NCBI GenBank assembly: GCA_016875875.1
Contig: VGOP01000007.1
Coordinates: 1 to 64,000 of the forward strand
DNA length: 64,000 nt
Source of the DNA: Chloroflexota bacterium
Lineage (GTDB): Bacteria; Chloroflexota; Dehalococcoidia; GIF9; UBA5629
Direction: 5' to 3'
This document shows positions 54,201 through 62,473 of this stretch, one piece after another; the stretch's first letter is position 1, and each line of letters opens with the position of its first letter. The translations under genes were made by a program, and so were the position numbers. A model generated the notes under the pieces. The model worked only from the letters and a program-made list of their open reading frames with translations. It was not told the DNA's origin and did no database searches.

Positions 54201-54432
54201 TGATCTGGGTCATCATTTCCAGATTGAGCGGTTCAATATATGTTACGTCTGCCGTTCCCGGGTCAGTCATAATAGTCGCCGGATTTGAATTTACTAGCAC
54301 AATTTCATAGCCTAGGCTGCGAAGGGCTTTGCAAGCCTGCGTTCCAGAGTAGTCGAATTCACAGGCCTGTCCTATAACAATAGGGCCAGAGCCGATAATC
54401 ATCACCTTTGTTATATCATTACGCCTAGGCAT
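51232..54432 (-). CDS. carB: Carbamoyl-phosphate synthase large subunit
   Basis: This 1066-residue protein shows full-length architecture. A first ATP-grasp half (about 1-400) has [20 protein letters not shown] and the [10 protein letters not shown] loop. An oligomerisation region follows. The second ATP-grasp half (about 555-930) has [20 protein letters not shown] and [12 protein letters not shown]. A C-terminal MGS-like regulatory domain (about 940-1066) includes [12 protein letters not shown]. It makes carbamoyl phosphate for pyrimidines and arginine. The small subunit gene carA is not next to it, which is uncommon. It lies 21 bases downstream of pyrC. Confidence 0.97.
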   Translation of the reverse strand: [1066 protein letters not shown]

Positions 54433-54453
54433 ATACAGAACATCTCCTCTCTA

Positions 54454-55785
54454 TTATAAGTCCTCTCGATATACTGTTTTCCCAGCTACTATGGTCATGA
54501 TTATTCTGCCTTTGAAAGAGCAGCCATCGAATGGGGTGTTTTTGCCTTTGGAAGCGAAGTCATGGCTGTCGACAACCCATTCCTTATTCGGATCGAGAAG
54601 GGTAACATCAGCTGGGCAGCCAGTCTTTAATGTACCGAGTTCTCCGTATTTGGTGCCGATAATTCTGGCTGGCTCGAACGTGAGCTTGGAGATTAGAGTC
54701 TTTAGGTCTAGCTGGCCACTATGCACCAGGCCCATGAGGCAGGCTAAAGCTGTTTCTAAGCCACTGATGCCAAAAGCTGCCAGTCCGAACTCGCACATTT
54801 TGTCCACCAGAGTGTGAGGGGCGTGGTCTGTGGCAATGGCATCGATAATGCCACCGTTGAGGCCTTTGATTAAGGCGGCAATATCTTCTTTGGTGCGCAA
54901 TGGCGGGTTGACTTTCGCGTTGGTATCGTATGCTAATTGTTTGTTTTCTTTTAGTTGGCTGCCCATGACTCGTTCTTCAGTCAGAGTCAAGTGGTGGGGG
55001 GTGACTTCGGCAGTGACTGATACGCCTTTTTCTTTGGCCCGGCGTATAAGTTCTACTGAGCCATCTGTGCTGACATGGGCAATATGGAGCTTAGCGCCGG
55101 TTAGCTGGGCTAGGGCAAGGTCACGTGCGACTACAATCTCCTCAGCGGCTTTGGGCATACCTTTAAGTCCCAGGCGCGCTGATACCCAGCCATCGTTCAT
55201 AAAGCCGTTATCGCTTAATTCTTTATCCTCACAATGGTCAATAATCGGTAAGCCTAAGACTTGGCTGTAATCCATGGCCAGTGACATAATTCGTGAGCTG
55301 GCTACCGTATCACCATCGTCGCTGAAGCCGATGACTCCAACCTTAGCCAACTCATTCATCTCTGTTAGCTCTTTGCCTTGTCTCCCCTTGGTGATGCAGC
55401 CTATTGGCAGCACTTGAACCGTCCCCTCAATTTCAGCTGTCTTTTTTACATAATCTATAGAAGTCTGATTATCTAGAGGAGGATTTGTATTCGGCATGCA
55501 GCAAACAGTGGTAAAGCCTCCTTTAGCGGCAGCTTTGGTGCCGGTGCCGATAGTCTCTTTGTCTTCAAAGCCTGGTTCGCGGAGATGGCAGTGGAGGTCG
55601 ATAAAACCGGGACAGACAATAAGGCCGGTAGCATCGACAGTGTGCAAGTCGGGCTGTGATGGTGCTTTACCTTTGTCTCCGATCCAGGAGATTTTGCCTT
55701 TGGTGATGAGGAGGTCAGCAATTTTATCTATTCCTTGACTGGGATCAATGATGTGGCCGCCGCTTATTATCAGGTTATGAGGCAT
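54454..55785 (-). CDS. pyrC: Dihydroorotase
   Basis: This 443-residue class I dihydroorotase has the metal-binding motif DLHCHLREPGFEDKE. The carboxylated-Lys/metal segments and AEVTPHHLTLTEE with IATDHAPHTLVDK, whose Asp is catalytic, complete the site. It closes carbamoyl aspartate to dihydroorotate. Its start codon shares one base with the pyrB stop (TAATG), so translation is coupled. Confidence 0.96.
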   Translation of the reverse strand: MPHNLIISGGHIIDPSQGIDKIADLLITKGKISWIGDKGKAPSQPDLHTVDATGLIVCPGFIDLHCHLREPGFEDKETIGTGTKAAAKGGFTTVCCMPNTNPPLDNQTSIDYVKKTAEIEGTVQVLPIGCITKGRQGKELTEMNELAKVGVIGFSDDGDTVASSRIMSLAMDYSQVLGLPIIDHCEDKELSDNGFMNDGWVSARLGLKGMPKAAEEIVVARDLALAQLTGAKLHIAHVSTDGSVELIRRAKEKGVSVTAEVTPHHLTLTEERVMGSQLKENKQLAYDTNAKVNPPLRTKEDIAALIKGLNGGIIDAIATDHAPHTLVDKMCEFGLAAFGISGLETALACLMGLVHSGQLDLKTLISKLTFEPARIIGTKYGELGTLKTGCPADVTLLDPNKEWVVDSHDFASKGKNTPFDGCSFKGRIIMTIVAGKTVYREDL

Positions 55786-56798
55786 TATTTGCTTTTACCT
55801 CCAGCGATTAAGTAGAGCAATGCCATTCGGATGGTTACACCGTTAGCTACCTGCTCTTCGATTACCGATTGAGTCCCGTGGGCGACTTCAGGGCTGATTT
55901 CGATACCTTCGTTCATGGGGCCGGGGTGCATAACCAAGACGTGTGGCTTTGCTAGGGAAAGTCGTTCCATGGTTAATTGATAAAGCTGGATATATTCCCG
56001 TAGACTGGGAAGCAGCCCGCTTTGTTGCCTTTCCATCTGTAGCCTTAAGGGCATTACCACATCGGCACCTTCCAAAGCGGGCTCGATCTTGGTTTCGATG
56101 CTGACATTTGGAAGCCGACAGTTGGCGATGAAGTTATCCAAGCCTCGCGGTAAGAGAGTTGATGGGGCACATAGGACTACCTTAGTCCCCATGGTAGTCA
56201 TGCCCCATATATCTGAGCGGGCTACCCGACTGTGCGTAATATCACCGATAATGGCTACCTTAAGATTGGCAAGCTTGCCTAAGTGGCGGCGGATAGTGTA
56301 GAGGTCGAGAAGAGCTTGAGAAGGATGGGCGTGCCAGCCGTCTCCGGCGTTTATTATGCTGCATTTTACATGTTGCATGGCGAGATAAGGGGCGCCAGAT
56401 TGTGAATGGCGCATGACTATAATATCGGCGCCCAGGGCCTGAATAGTACACAAGCTATCAATTAAAGACTCCCCCTTGGTAACGCTGCTTTTGGCGGCAT
56501 CGAGACTTACTGTATCGGCGCTGAGATTCTTAGCTGCCAACTCGAATGAGGCACGAGTGCGCGTACTTGGCTCGTAGAACAGGGTAACAACTGTCTTTCC
56601 TCTTAATGTTGGCACCTTCTTTACTTCTCTGGTAAGTACCTCTGCCATAGCGTTAGCTGTCTCGAGGACCAGTTCTATTTCTTCTTGGGTGAAATCATCC
56701 AGGTCGAGTATATGATGATGTTGCCACACAGCTATGAATGGTGGCGGGAAAGTATCTGGAGTTGTGGTACTTGAACTCGGCTCAATCGTTTCTATCAT
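55785..56798 (-). CDS. pyrB: Aspartate carbamoyltransferase catalytic subunit
   Basis: The 337-residue enzyme contains the carbamoyl-phosphate motif [15 protein letters not shown] and the aspartate-side block [20 protein letters not shown], followed by [11 protein letters not shown]. It transfers carbamoyl to aspartate. The start overlaps the end of pyrR by 17 bases, with AAGGGGG in front. The N-terminal 25 residues (rich in Ser, Thr and Pro) precede the usual family start, so a later start is not excluded. No pyrI regulatory chain is seen. Confidence 0.95.
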   Translation of the reverse strand: MIETIEPSSSTTTPDTFPPPFIAVWQHHHILDLDDFTQEEIELVLETANAMAEVLTREVKKVPTLRGKTVVTLFYEPSTRTRASFELAAKNLSADTVSLDAAKSSVTKGESLIDSLCTIQALGADIIVMRHSQSGAPYLAMQHVKCSIINAGDGWHAHPSQALLDLYTIRRHLGKLANLKVAIIGDITHSRVARSDIWGMTTMGTKVVLCAPSTLLPRGLDNFIANCRLPNVSIETKIEPALEGADVVMPLRLQMERQQSGLLPSLREYIQLYQLTMERLSLAKPHVLVMHPGPMNEGIEISPEVAHGTQSVIEEQVANGVTIRMALLYLIAGGKSK

Positions 56799-57342
56799 TC
56801 GCCCCCTTGCCAGGTGAGAGTATAGTTACCTTGTCTTCATCATCTACCTCTTTAACAGACACCTTTATTTCCTCATCTTTTGATGTGGGTATGTTCTTGC
56901 CCACATAGTCGGCACGGATGGGCAGTTCGCGATGGCCTCGGTCGACAAGAACTGCTAACTGGATGGATTGAGGACGCCCTAAGTCAATAAGAGCATCCAT
57001 CGCTGCGCGGATGCTGCGTCCTGTGTAGAAGACATCGTCAACAAGGACTACCTGTTTGCCAGAAACATCTATGGGGATGTCAGTGCGATGAACTGTGGGT
57101 TTGAGAGATAACGATGAGAGGTCGTCGCGATAGAGGCTGATGTCTAGTGAGCCAACAGGGACGGTAATTCCCTCGAGGCCTTGAATAGTAGCGGCTAACC
57201 GCTTGGCTAATGGGACTCCCCGTGTTTGCATGCCGACGAGGACGATGTCATTGGCGCCTTTGTTTCTTTCCACGATCTCGTGGGCAACGCGAACCAAGGC
57301 CCTCTGCATGTCCTCTGGGGACATGAGGATTCTATCCGGCAT
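56782..57342 (-). CDS. pyrR: Bifunctional PyrR: pyrimidine operon attenuator / uracil phosphoribosyltransferase
   Basis: This 186-residue phosphoribosyltransferase-fold protein has the PRPP motif [20 protein letters not shown] and the N-terminal [20 protein letters not shown], both typical of PyrR. With UMP bound it attaches to a loop in the pyr leader RNA and allows termination. The leader directly upstream carries such a loop and terminator. It leads the operon pyrR-pyrB-pyrC-carB-pyrK-yjbQ. Confidence 0.96.
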   Translation of the reverse strand: MPDRILMSPEDMQRALVRVAHEIVERNKGANDIVLVGMQTRGVPLAKRLAATIQGLEGITVPVGSLDISLYRDDLSSLSLKPTVHRTDIPIDVSGKQVVLVDDVFYTGRSIRAAMDALIDLGRPQSIQLAVLVDRGHRELPIRADYVGKNIPTSKDEEIKVSVKEVDDEDKVTILSPGKGANDRND

Positions 57343-57348
57343 AAGAAA

Positions 57349-57377
57349 AACCTCCTGCCCAGAACTGGCAAGAGGTT
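57349..57377 (-). terminator. pyr attenuator terminator hairpin, containing the pyrR ribosome site
   Basis: On the minus strand AACCTCTTGCC (57367-57377) pairs with GGCAGGAGGTT (57349-57359) over 11 bp with one G-U. The 7-base loop is followed by a T-rich run. The 3' arm includes AGGAGG eight bases before the pyrR ATG, so the closed hairpin would also hide the ribosome site. Confidence 0.85.
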
Positions 57378-57435
57378 TTCAAACAAGCAATCTGAAACAG
57401 ACGCTTTGTTGAGCTACAATCGTTTATCATATTGC

Positions 57436-57456
57436 CCTTGCCAGCCTCTCTGGACT
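57436..57456 (-). promoter_or_regulatory. PyrR-binding loop / antiterminator region of the pyr leader
   Basis: The minus strand reads AGTCCAGAGAGGCTGGCAAGG, which matches the PyrR-binding consensus (UCCAGAGAGGCU...AAGG). Its CTGGCAAG part (57437-57444) is perfectly complementary to CTTGCCAG (57365-57372) in the terminator's 5' arm. This gives the expected antiterminator, which PyrR-UMP would prevent. Confidence 0.9.
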
Positions 57457-57530
57457 GACTTAAAGGTCTCACTTGAGTAGTAGTATATCATACAGATGCC
57501 CGGAGATGCAATATCTGGCAACAAAAATGG

Positions 57531-58487
57531 CTAAAAAAACTGAACAACGACTTTTCCAAAGACAGGCCCGACAAAGCGGCGCATGAATGGTAGAAAGCCC
57601 GAGCCATATTGCCTGGCCAGTTCCTTAGAATAGTCCTTAAGATAGTCAGCAAAAGTATGTCGCTGAAATTTGAGAAGTTCCTGAGATTTGGTCGTATCAT
57701 ACCAGTCAAGGTAATAAGGCTCTGTGGTGAACTTGCGACTTGGTGGTAGCGGTAACCCCATAATTCCCATCATGGCGTGGATCATGTCCTTGTATAGCAT
57801 CCTTTGCTCAGGCCCGCCGCTAATGACTAGAATTTTTCCCTTTACCTGGGTAAAATTTTTGACGGCGTTTAATATTGCTGATGCGGTGTCGTTGGGGTGG
57901 CAGTATTCAACGCGATTGTTCAGCGGAACGGTGAACATTCGTTTGAGGTCGTTTATTGAGAAGCTTAGGTACATGGTTGCGGTAAGGCGCAAGATTACAT
58001 AATCAATGCCTGATTCCTGGAAGATTTTTTCTGCTTGAAGCTTGGTCTCGCCGTATGCCCCCTTGGGATTAGGCTTAATTTTTTCTGGGCAGAGAGGCTG
58101 AGTAGCGCTGGGTGTAGGGCCAAAAGCAGCTACTGAAGAAGTAAACACGAGAGGAATGTGGTGACCCATTTCCTTTATTGAGTCAACAATTATTTTTGTC
58201 CCGTCTACGTTAACCTTAGTGGCTAGTTCAGGTCTTTCGTATGCCACCGGTGGCAAGATGCCAGCCATATGGACTACCGCATCAATCCCCTCCAGCGCCT
58301 TCTGAACAGAATCAGGATGTGTGATATCTCCCCAGATGACCTCAGCCTTGCCGTGAAGTCTCTTAACGCTCTTTCTGTTTCTTGGAGTGTCCAAGTCGAA
58401 CACACGCACTCGGAAACCGTCGTGTAAAAAAGTTTTGCAGACGGTTATGCCCAACCGGCCAGCCCCCCCTGTGATAAGTACTCGCAT
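57531..58487 (-). CDS. NAD-dependent epimerase/dehydratase family (extended SDR)
   Basis: The 318-residue extended SDR has the cofactor loop ITGGAGRLGITVCKTFL. AVVHMAGILPP and the catalytic YGETK (Tyr and Lys) with a preceding TSSVAAFG Ser complete the active site. It could act on a nucleotide sugar, a sterol-like hydroxyl or another secondary alcohol; the C-terminal domain does not decide. The gene starts 18 bases after the hydrolase gene on the same strand, so they are likely co-transcribed. Confidence 0.82.
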   Translation of the reverse strand: MRVLITGGAGRLGITVCKTFLHDGFRVRVFDLDTPRNRKSVKRLHGKAEVIWGDITHPDSVQKALEGIDAVVHMAGILPPVAYERPELATKVNVDGTKIIVDSIKEMGHHIPLVFTSSVAAFGPTPSATQPLCPEKIKPNPKGAYGETKLQAEKIFQESGIDYVILRLTATMYLSFSINDLKRMFTVPLNNRVEYCHPNDTASAILNAVKNFTQVKGKILVISGGPEQRMLYKDMIHAMMGIMGLPLPPSRKFTTEPYYLDWYDTTKSQELLKFQRHTFADYLKDYSKELARQYGSGFLPFMRRFVGPVFGKVVVQFF

Positions 58488-58505
58488 TTTATTCTCCTTT
58501 AGGTT

Positions 58506-59381
58506 TTATTCGATGTTTGTCAGAGTTTTTACTGCCCAGCTTGTCCATTGGGAGCGTAGGTTCCCACGCAGAAGTGGAGTAGTGTGGAAGCCACCTTTAG
58601 TCAAAAGTAGTTTCTTAGGCCGACAAGCCGTTTCATAGATAAACGCAAATTTTTGATAAGGTGTCACCTTGTCGCCCTGACAAAACACGAAGAGTTTAGA
58701 GCAGTTCTCCAACTTTTGTAGTATCTCGGACATCTTCATTTGTGGGAAGGCTTCAAGAAATTTTTGCCAGTCAACCCGGACCTTGAAACCACCTAGGTAC
58801 ATCCAGATTCTGCAGAGTAAGATGGCGATACCATTTAGCCACGGAAAAGCTCCATGTTTGGGGTATTCGACAATAGCTTTAGAATCTTGCCCCCATCGTC
58901 CGATATTGCCTCGCTCATCGTTTGGGAGTTGGTTGCTTATCTCTGGTGGACAGGCTAAGGCAATGAGAGCCCGTGGATTGTTGACCCTTCCTGCAGCCAT
59001 AATTACTGACATAGCTCCCAGGCTGTGTCCGATAAGCCCCATTCGTTTGCTGTCTACTTCGGGAAGTTGAGATAAAGAATTCCAGGCATCAATAACGTCT
59101 TCGGCCATCTTTCCATCGACAGCACCTTCGCTGGCACCATGGCCGCGGAAATCGAAAATGAAAGTAGCTATTCCCTGAGCTGCCATTGTTTGAGCACATG
59201 GCTCCATAACCCGATAAGCAGCACCGAAGCCATGACATAAGACGGCACCGGGCACCGGTTCATCCGCAGTTGCGTCTTTGGGGAGAAGGATTTTCCCTTT
59301 GAGTTTCAATCCGTGACTGCCAAAAACAATTGGGTACTCTTTGATGGCAGTCGTTTTCTCTTTATCGTTTCTGTTGAACAT
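58506..59381 (-). CDS. Alpha/beta hydrolase
   Basis: This 291-residue hydrolase has the nucleophile elbow IGHSLGAMSV (Ser120). The oxyanion strand is GAVLCHGFGAAY, and FIFDFRGHGASEG follows, as in serine-aminopeptidase-like and esterase lipoproteins of the Hydrolase_4 group. The conserved Asp is probably in FCQGDKVTPY and His in KGGFHTTPLL near the C terminus. It should hydrolyse an ester or thioester in the cytosol, since no signal peptide is visible. The substrate is unknown. The 227-base stretch upstream (59382-59608) shows no gene. Confidence 0.8.
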   Translation of the reverse strand: MFNRNDKEKTTAIKEYPIVFGSHGLKLKGKILLPKDATADEPVPGAVLCHGFGAAYRVMEPCAQTMAAQGIATFIFDFRGHGASEGAVDGKMAEDVIDAWNSLSQLPEVDSKRMGLIGHSLGAMSVIMAAGRVNNPRALIALACPPEISNQLPNDERGNIGRWGQDSKAIVEYPKHGAFPWLNGIAILLCRIWMYLGGFKVRVDWQKFLEAFPQMKMSEILQKLENCSKLFVFCQGDKVTPYQKFAFIYETACRPKKLLLTKGGFHTTPLLRGNLRSQWTSWAVKTLTNIE

Positions 59382-59608
59382 GTTTAAACCTTGCTGTTAA
59401 GTAGCTGCATTTAAGTTTATACTACTGGATTCATTTTGTGATCGAGAGTGTGGCTGGTTTTGCACAAAGAAAAGTATCGACGTCTTTGTCACACCTTTTG
59501 GTGAGGCAAGGTCATACTTTAGTATGAGTCGTGTTGAGAGATGCTTCTCTGTAAGCTAGCCAGTGATTTGCCTAATTATGGGTGTTTCTTGAAATGACTG
59601 GTGATTAG

Positions 59609-60415
59609 CTAAGAGTTAACCAAGTGAGCAATCCAGTTAAGCAGGTTGCTTCCCCAGAATAGAGTTGCCATGGCGGCTAAGGATAGAAAAGGGCCGAAAG
59701 GTATGGCATCTTTTCGGCTTTTCAATTTGAGCAATAGGAGAATTGCAGCTGTTAAGCCACCGCTAACCATGGCTAAAAACATGGCTAAAAGAACCAATGG
59801 AAAACCGATGACAAGGCCTATCAGTCCCACAAGCTTGACATCTCCCCACCCCATGCCTCCTCGGGAAATGAGGACTACAAGAAGTAGCAGACCAAAACCA
59901 ATGCTGCCGCCGATAGCCGCATCAACAATCCAAAGCCGAAAGCCCATGCCAGCGATAACACTCGGCTCAAAGCCGAATATGGAGCCTAGCGCAGCTATAC
60001 CTAAGGCAATAATCATTCCCGGATAAACTATCTTATTGGGTAATATGTTGTGCTCCAGGTCAATGAGTAAGAGGACGATGAACAAGCAGCAGTAGAAAGT
60101 AACCATCGCCAGTTCCCAGCTGAGGCCATAATACCGGTATAGGAAGCTAAATAAAATCGCTGTGCCTAATTCCACCAAGAACAAACGCCTGGGGATGGTT
60201 GCACTACAATTGCGGCAGTGACCTCTAAGCCAGAGATAGCTGAATATCGGAATATTATCCATGGAGGGAATTTTGTACTGGCATTCAGCACAATGCGATG
60301 GCGGTGAAATAATTGACTTACCTGCTGGTAGCCGGTCGGCGACTACATTTATGAAGCTGCCCGCAGCAGCACCGAGCAAGAAGAATAAAGCTGACCACAA
60401 AACAGCCATTAGCAC
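59609..60415 (-). CDS. Prepilin peptidase / type IV leader peptidase (A24)
   Basis: This 268-residue membrane protein cleaves and N-methylates prepilin-like signal peptides. The N-terminal domain carries the zinc-binding pairs CAEC and CRNC (residues about 41-70). The aspartic protease residues are in LIDLEHNILPNKIVYPG and GGMGWGDVKLVGLIG (GxGD). About seven hydrophobic helices follow. Eight bases separate it from the MoaD-like gene upstream. No pilin genes are in the window. Confidence 0.93.
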   Translation of the reverse strand: MLMAVLWSALFFLLGAAAGSFINVVADRLPAGKSIISPPSHCAECQYKIPSMDNIPIFSYLWLRGHCRNCSATIPRRLFLVELGTAILFSFLYRYYGLSWELAMVTFYCCLFIVLLLIDLEHNILPNKIVYPGMIIALGIAALGSIFGFEPSVIAGMGFRLWIVDAAIGGSIGFGLLLLVVLISRGGMGWGDVKLVGLIGLVIGFPLVLLAMFLAMVSGGLTAAILLLLKLKSRKDAIPFGPFLSLAAMATLFWGSNLLNWIAHLVNS

Positions 60416-60423
60416 TTTGGCTC

Positions 60424-60708
60424 TTATCCACCAGTGGCGGGAGGGAAAATCTGCAACTGATCCCCATCTCTCAAGTCTGTCTGTTTCAAACAGCGTAGGC
60501 TAGTACCATTAAGCAGCATAAGCGAGTAATCTTGTATCTTCCCGGTCACTTGAATCCCATCGGCTTTGAGTTGATCTCGAAGTCGATGGCCAAACTTCTC
60601 TTCGACCTGGGCTAGAGCCTCTTCCAAATTGTCAGCATCTAAAGAGATGCTGTCTATACCCAGATATTGACGCCAGAGGCTATAAAACCTTACTGTGATG
60701 GGTGACAT
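60424..60708 (-). CDS. MoaD/ThiS-family sulfur carrier protein
   Basis: The 94-residue ubiquitin-fold protein has the MoaD-like start TVRFYSLWRQYLGIDSISLD and an LNGTSL strand. It ends in the required Gly-Gly (PPATGG), which would be adenylated and thiocarboxylated by an E1-like enzyme. It sits five bases downstream of a ThiF/MoeB-like gene. The pair probably supplies sulfur to molybdopterin or tungstopterin synthesis, or another sulfur transfer. MoaE is not in the window. Confidence 0.88.
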   Translation of the reverse strand: MSPITVRFYSLWRQYLGIDSISLDADNLEEALAQVEEKFGHRLRDQLKADGIQVTGKIQDYSLMLLNGTSLRCLKQTDLRDGDQLQIFPPATGG

Positions 60709-60713
60709 TTTTG

Positions 60714-61490
60714 CTACCCGCTCAATTCAATCCTGTCAGCAATACCTTCAATCGTATCCAGTATGAGAAGATGGTTGCGAATAGGTTTGCCTATTCCGGT
60801 AATTATCTTGACTATTTCCTGCACCTGCCATGCGGCAATTATTGCCGGTGTAGCTGATGGATTACCGATTTTCACTTCTATGCCCTGCTCAGGTAGGCTG
60901 TCGGAGGAGCCATAGATGCAAGACAGCCCTGCATCTTCAGGGTAGATAGTCATCAGTTGGCCACTGAAGCCAGCAATTGTCCCGTAGACATAGGGAATTC
61001 CTCGACCTCGGCAAGCCTCTTCAACTGCGAAACGTGACGGCAGATTATCCAGCCCATCAACCACTACCTGAGCATTCTTAAGTAGCTTGGCAGCGTTTTC
61101 CGTGGTAAGCCTTTCTAAGAACGTGGTGACAGCAATTGCTGAGTTGATTTCCTTAACCCTTCTCGTAGCGATAATGGCTTTGTATTCATCCAAATTCTGT
61201 TCGGTGGACATCAACTGTCTGTTTAAATTCTGTTCGGCAAAACGGTCATTGTCAATAATGATTATATGTCCTGTCCCTTGTCTGGCCAGGAGTTCAATTA
61301 TCGTGCCACCTAACCCACCTGCTCCAACAACAGCCACAGTTGACTGCAAAAGCTTTATCTGCCCATCCAAGCCAATTGTGCCTATGTTACGAAGGTAGCG
61401 CCAGGGGATAATGCCCTGCTTTAGCGACGCAATTTGCACGTCTATAGCCGAGATTCCTTCTGTATGGGCAATAGAGGTCACTACCTTCAA
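60714..61490 (-). CDS. ThiF/MoeB-family E1-like adenylyltransferase (lacking zinc and catalytic Cys)
   Basis: The protein, at least 258 residues, has the Rossmann motif VAVVGAGGLGGTIIELLARQG and the family Arg in LNRQLMSTEQN. The NAQVVVDGLDNLPSRFAV block holds the Asp that binds Mg-ATP. It should adenylate the C-terminal glycine of the adjacent MoaD-like protein. The two zinc CxxC pairs of MoeB are missing (only LSCIYG), as is the catalytic Cys. The listed start TTG at 61490 has no ribosome site. The same frame stays open upstream and reads like coding sequence, while AGGAGAGGT lies at about 61580, so the true start may be a rare codon nearby. Confidence 0.8.
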   Translation of the reverse strand: MKVVTSIAHTEGISAIDVQIASLKQGIIPWRYLRNIGTIGLDGQIKLLQSTVAVVGAGGLGGTIIELLARQGTGHIIIIDNDRFAEQNLNRQLMSTEQNLDEYKAIIATRRVKEINSAIAVTTFLERLTTENAAKLLKNAQVVVDGLDNLPSRFAVEEACRGRGIPYVYGTIAGFSGQLMTIYPEDAGLSCIYGSSDSLPEQGIEVKIGNPSATPAIIAAWQVQEIVKIITGIGKPIRNHLLILDTIEGIADRIELSG

Positions 61491-61701
61491 GCTGATGACA
61501 GAATATTCCTTGCCATCTGGAGCTAGATATGTCTCTGCAGATTCGGTGATGTGCTTGGTGATATCTTGGCCAGCCGTGCTACCTCTCCTGGAACGTCTTT
61601 AATGCTCAGATGATTTGTCGTGCAAAGCAGAACACTTTCGAGTATAGTGTGATATATCATAACAAAACCAGCCAAATTTAGCATCAGGAGGAGTCGAGGC
61701 T

Positions 61702-62439
61702 TTATTTGTATAGTTTGCTGGAGATGGCACTCTCATAATTCAGGCCGATATCCAGGCCACAGGACATAGCTACATTGAGGGCTCTCTTGGCGGCTTGAAC
61801 AGCAGCCGCAGGTAATGCAGCTATTTCCTCAGCCACTTTTCTTGCCTCGGTCATTAGCTGGTCGCGTGGATAAACATGGTCTACTAGGCCTATGCGGTGA
61901 GCCTCAGCAGCGTCTATTTTCCGCCCAGTGAATATAAGTTCTCTGGCTCTGCCGGGGCCGATTACACGGGGTAGCCGTTGGGTGCCGCCACAGTCCGGGA
62001 TAATGCCGTAAGTAACTTCAGGTATTGAGAAAACGGCGTTTTCAGAGGCAAGTCTGATATCACAGGCCAGTGCGATTTCCATGCCTCCACCTATACAGTG
62101 CCCGTTTATTGCTGCTATCGCCGGCACAGGGAGGGACTCATACATACTGAAAACCCCTCTGAAATATTGTATCCCATCAAAGGCATCACGGAATGCCAGC
62201 CCAGCAAACATTTCCTTGGGAGAAGCTAGTGCTTTTACGTCCAGTCCTGCACAAAAAGCACGTCCAGCTCCTGTGAGAATAGCAACCCTGACACTAGGTT
62301 CGTGCACTATAGCTTTAGCTGCTTCCTCTAATCCCATCCATAACTCTCCGTCGAGGGCATTCAGCTTTTCCGGACGGTTCATTGTAACCGTCGCTATTGT
62401 GTTTTCTATTTTCAGCAACACCTTTTCAGTCTTAAGCAT
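61702..62439 (-). CDS. Enoyl-CoA hydratase/isomerase (crotonase family)
   Basis: This 245-residue crotonase-fold protein has the oxyanion segments [11 protein letters not shown] and [20 protein letters not shown]. The substrate-pocket block is [22 protein letters not shown], with Glu in the usual position. It resembles the enzyme at 32065 but is not its recent duplicate. It ends 35 bases before the window's reductase gene begins and is probably co-transcribed with it. Likely function: hydration of an enoyl-CoA produced from a dienoyl intermediate. Confidence 0.88.
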   Translation of the reverse strand: MLKTEKVLLKIENTIATVTMNRPEKLNALDGELWMGLEEAAKAIVHEPSVRVAILTGAGRAFCAGLDVKALASPKEMFAGLAFRDAFDGIQYFRGVFSMYESLPVPAIAAINGHCIGGGMEIALACDIRLASENAVFSIPEVTYGIIPDCGGTQRLPRVIGPGRARELIFTGRKIDAAEAHRIGLVDHVYPRDQLMTEARKVAEEIAALPAAAVQAAKRALNVAMSCGLDIGLNYESAISSKLYK

Positions 62440-62473
62440 TGTCCCTCCTCGGTAAGTATTCGTTGGTAATAGT

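Noticed and set aside
50789-57480. Open frames opposite the pyr genes
   Set aside because: They are shadows of confidently identified genes, without starts or homology that I recognise.
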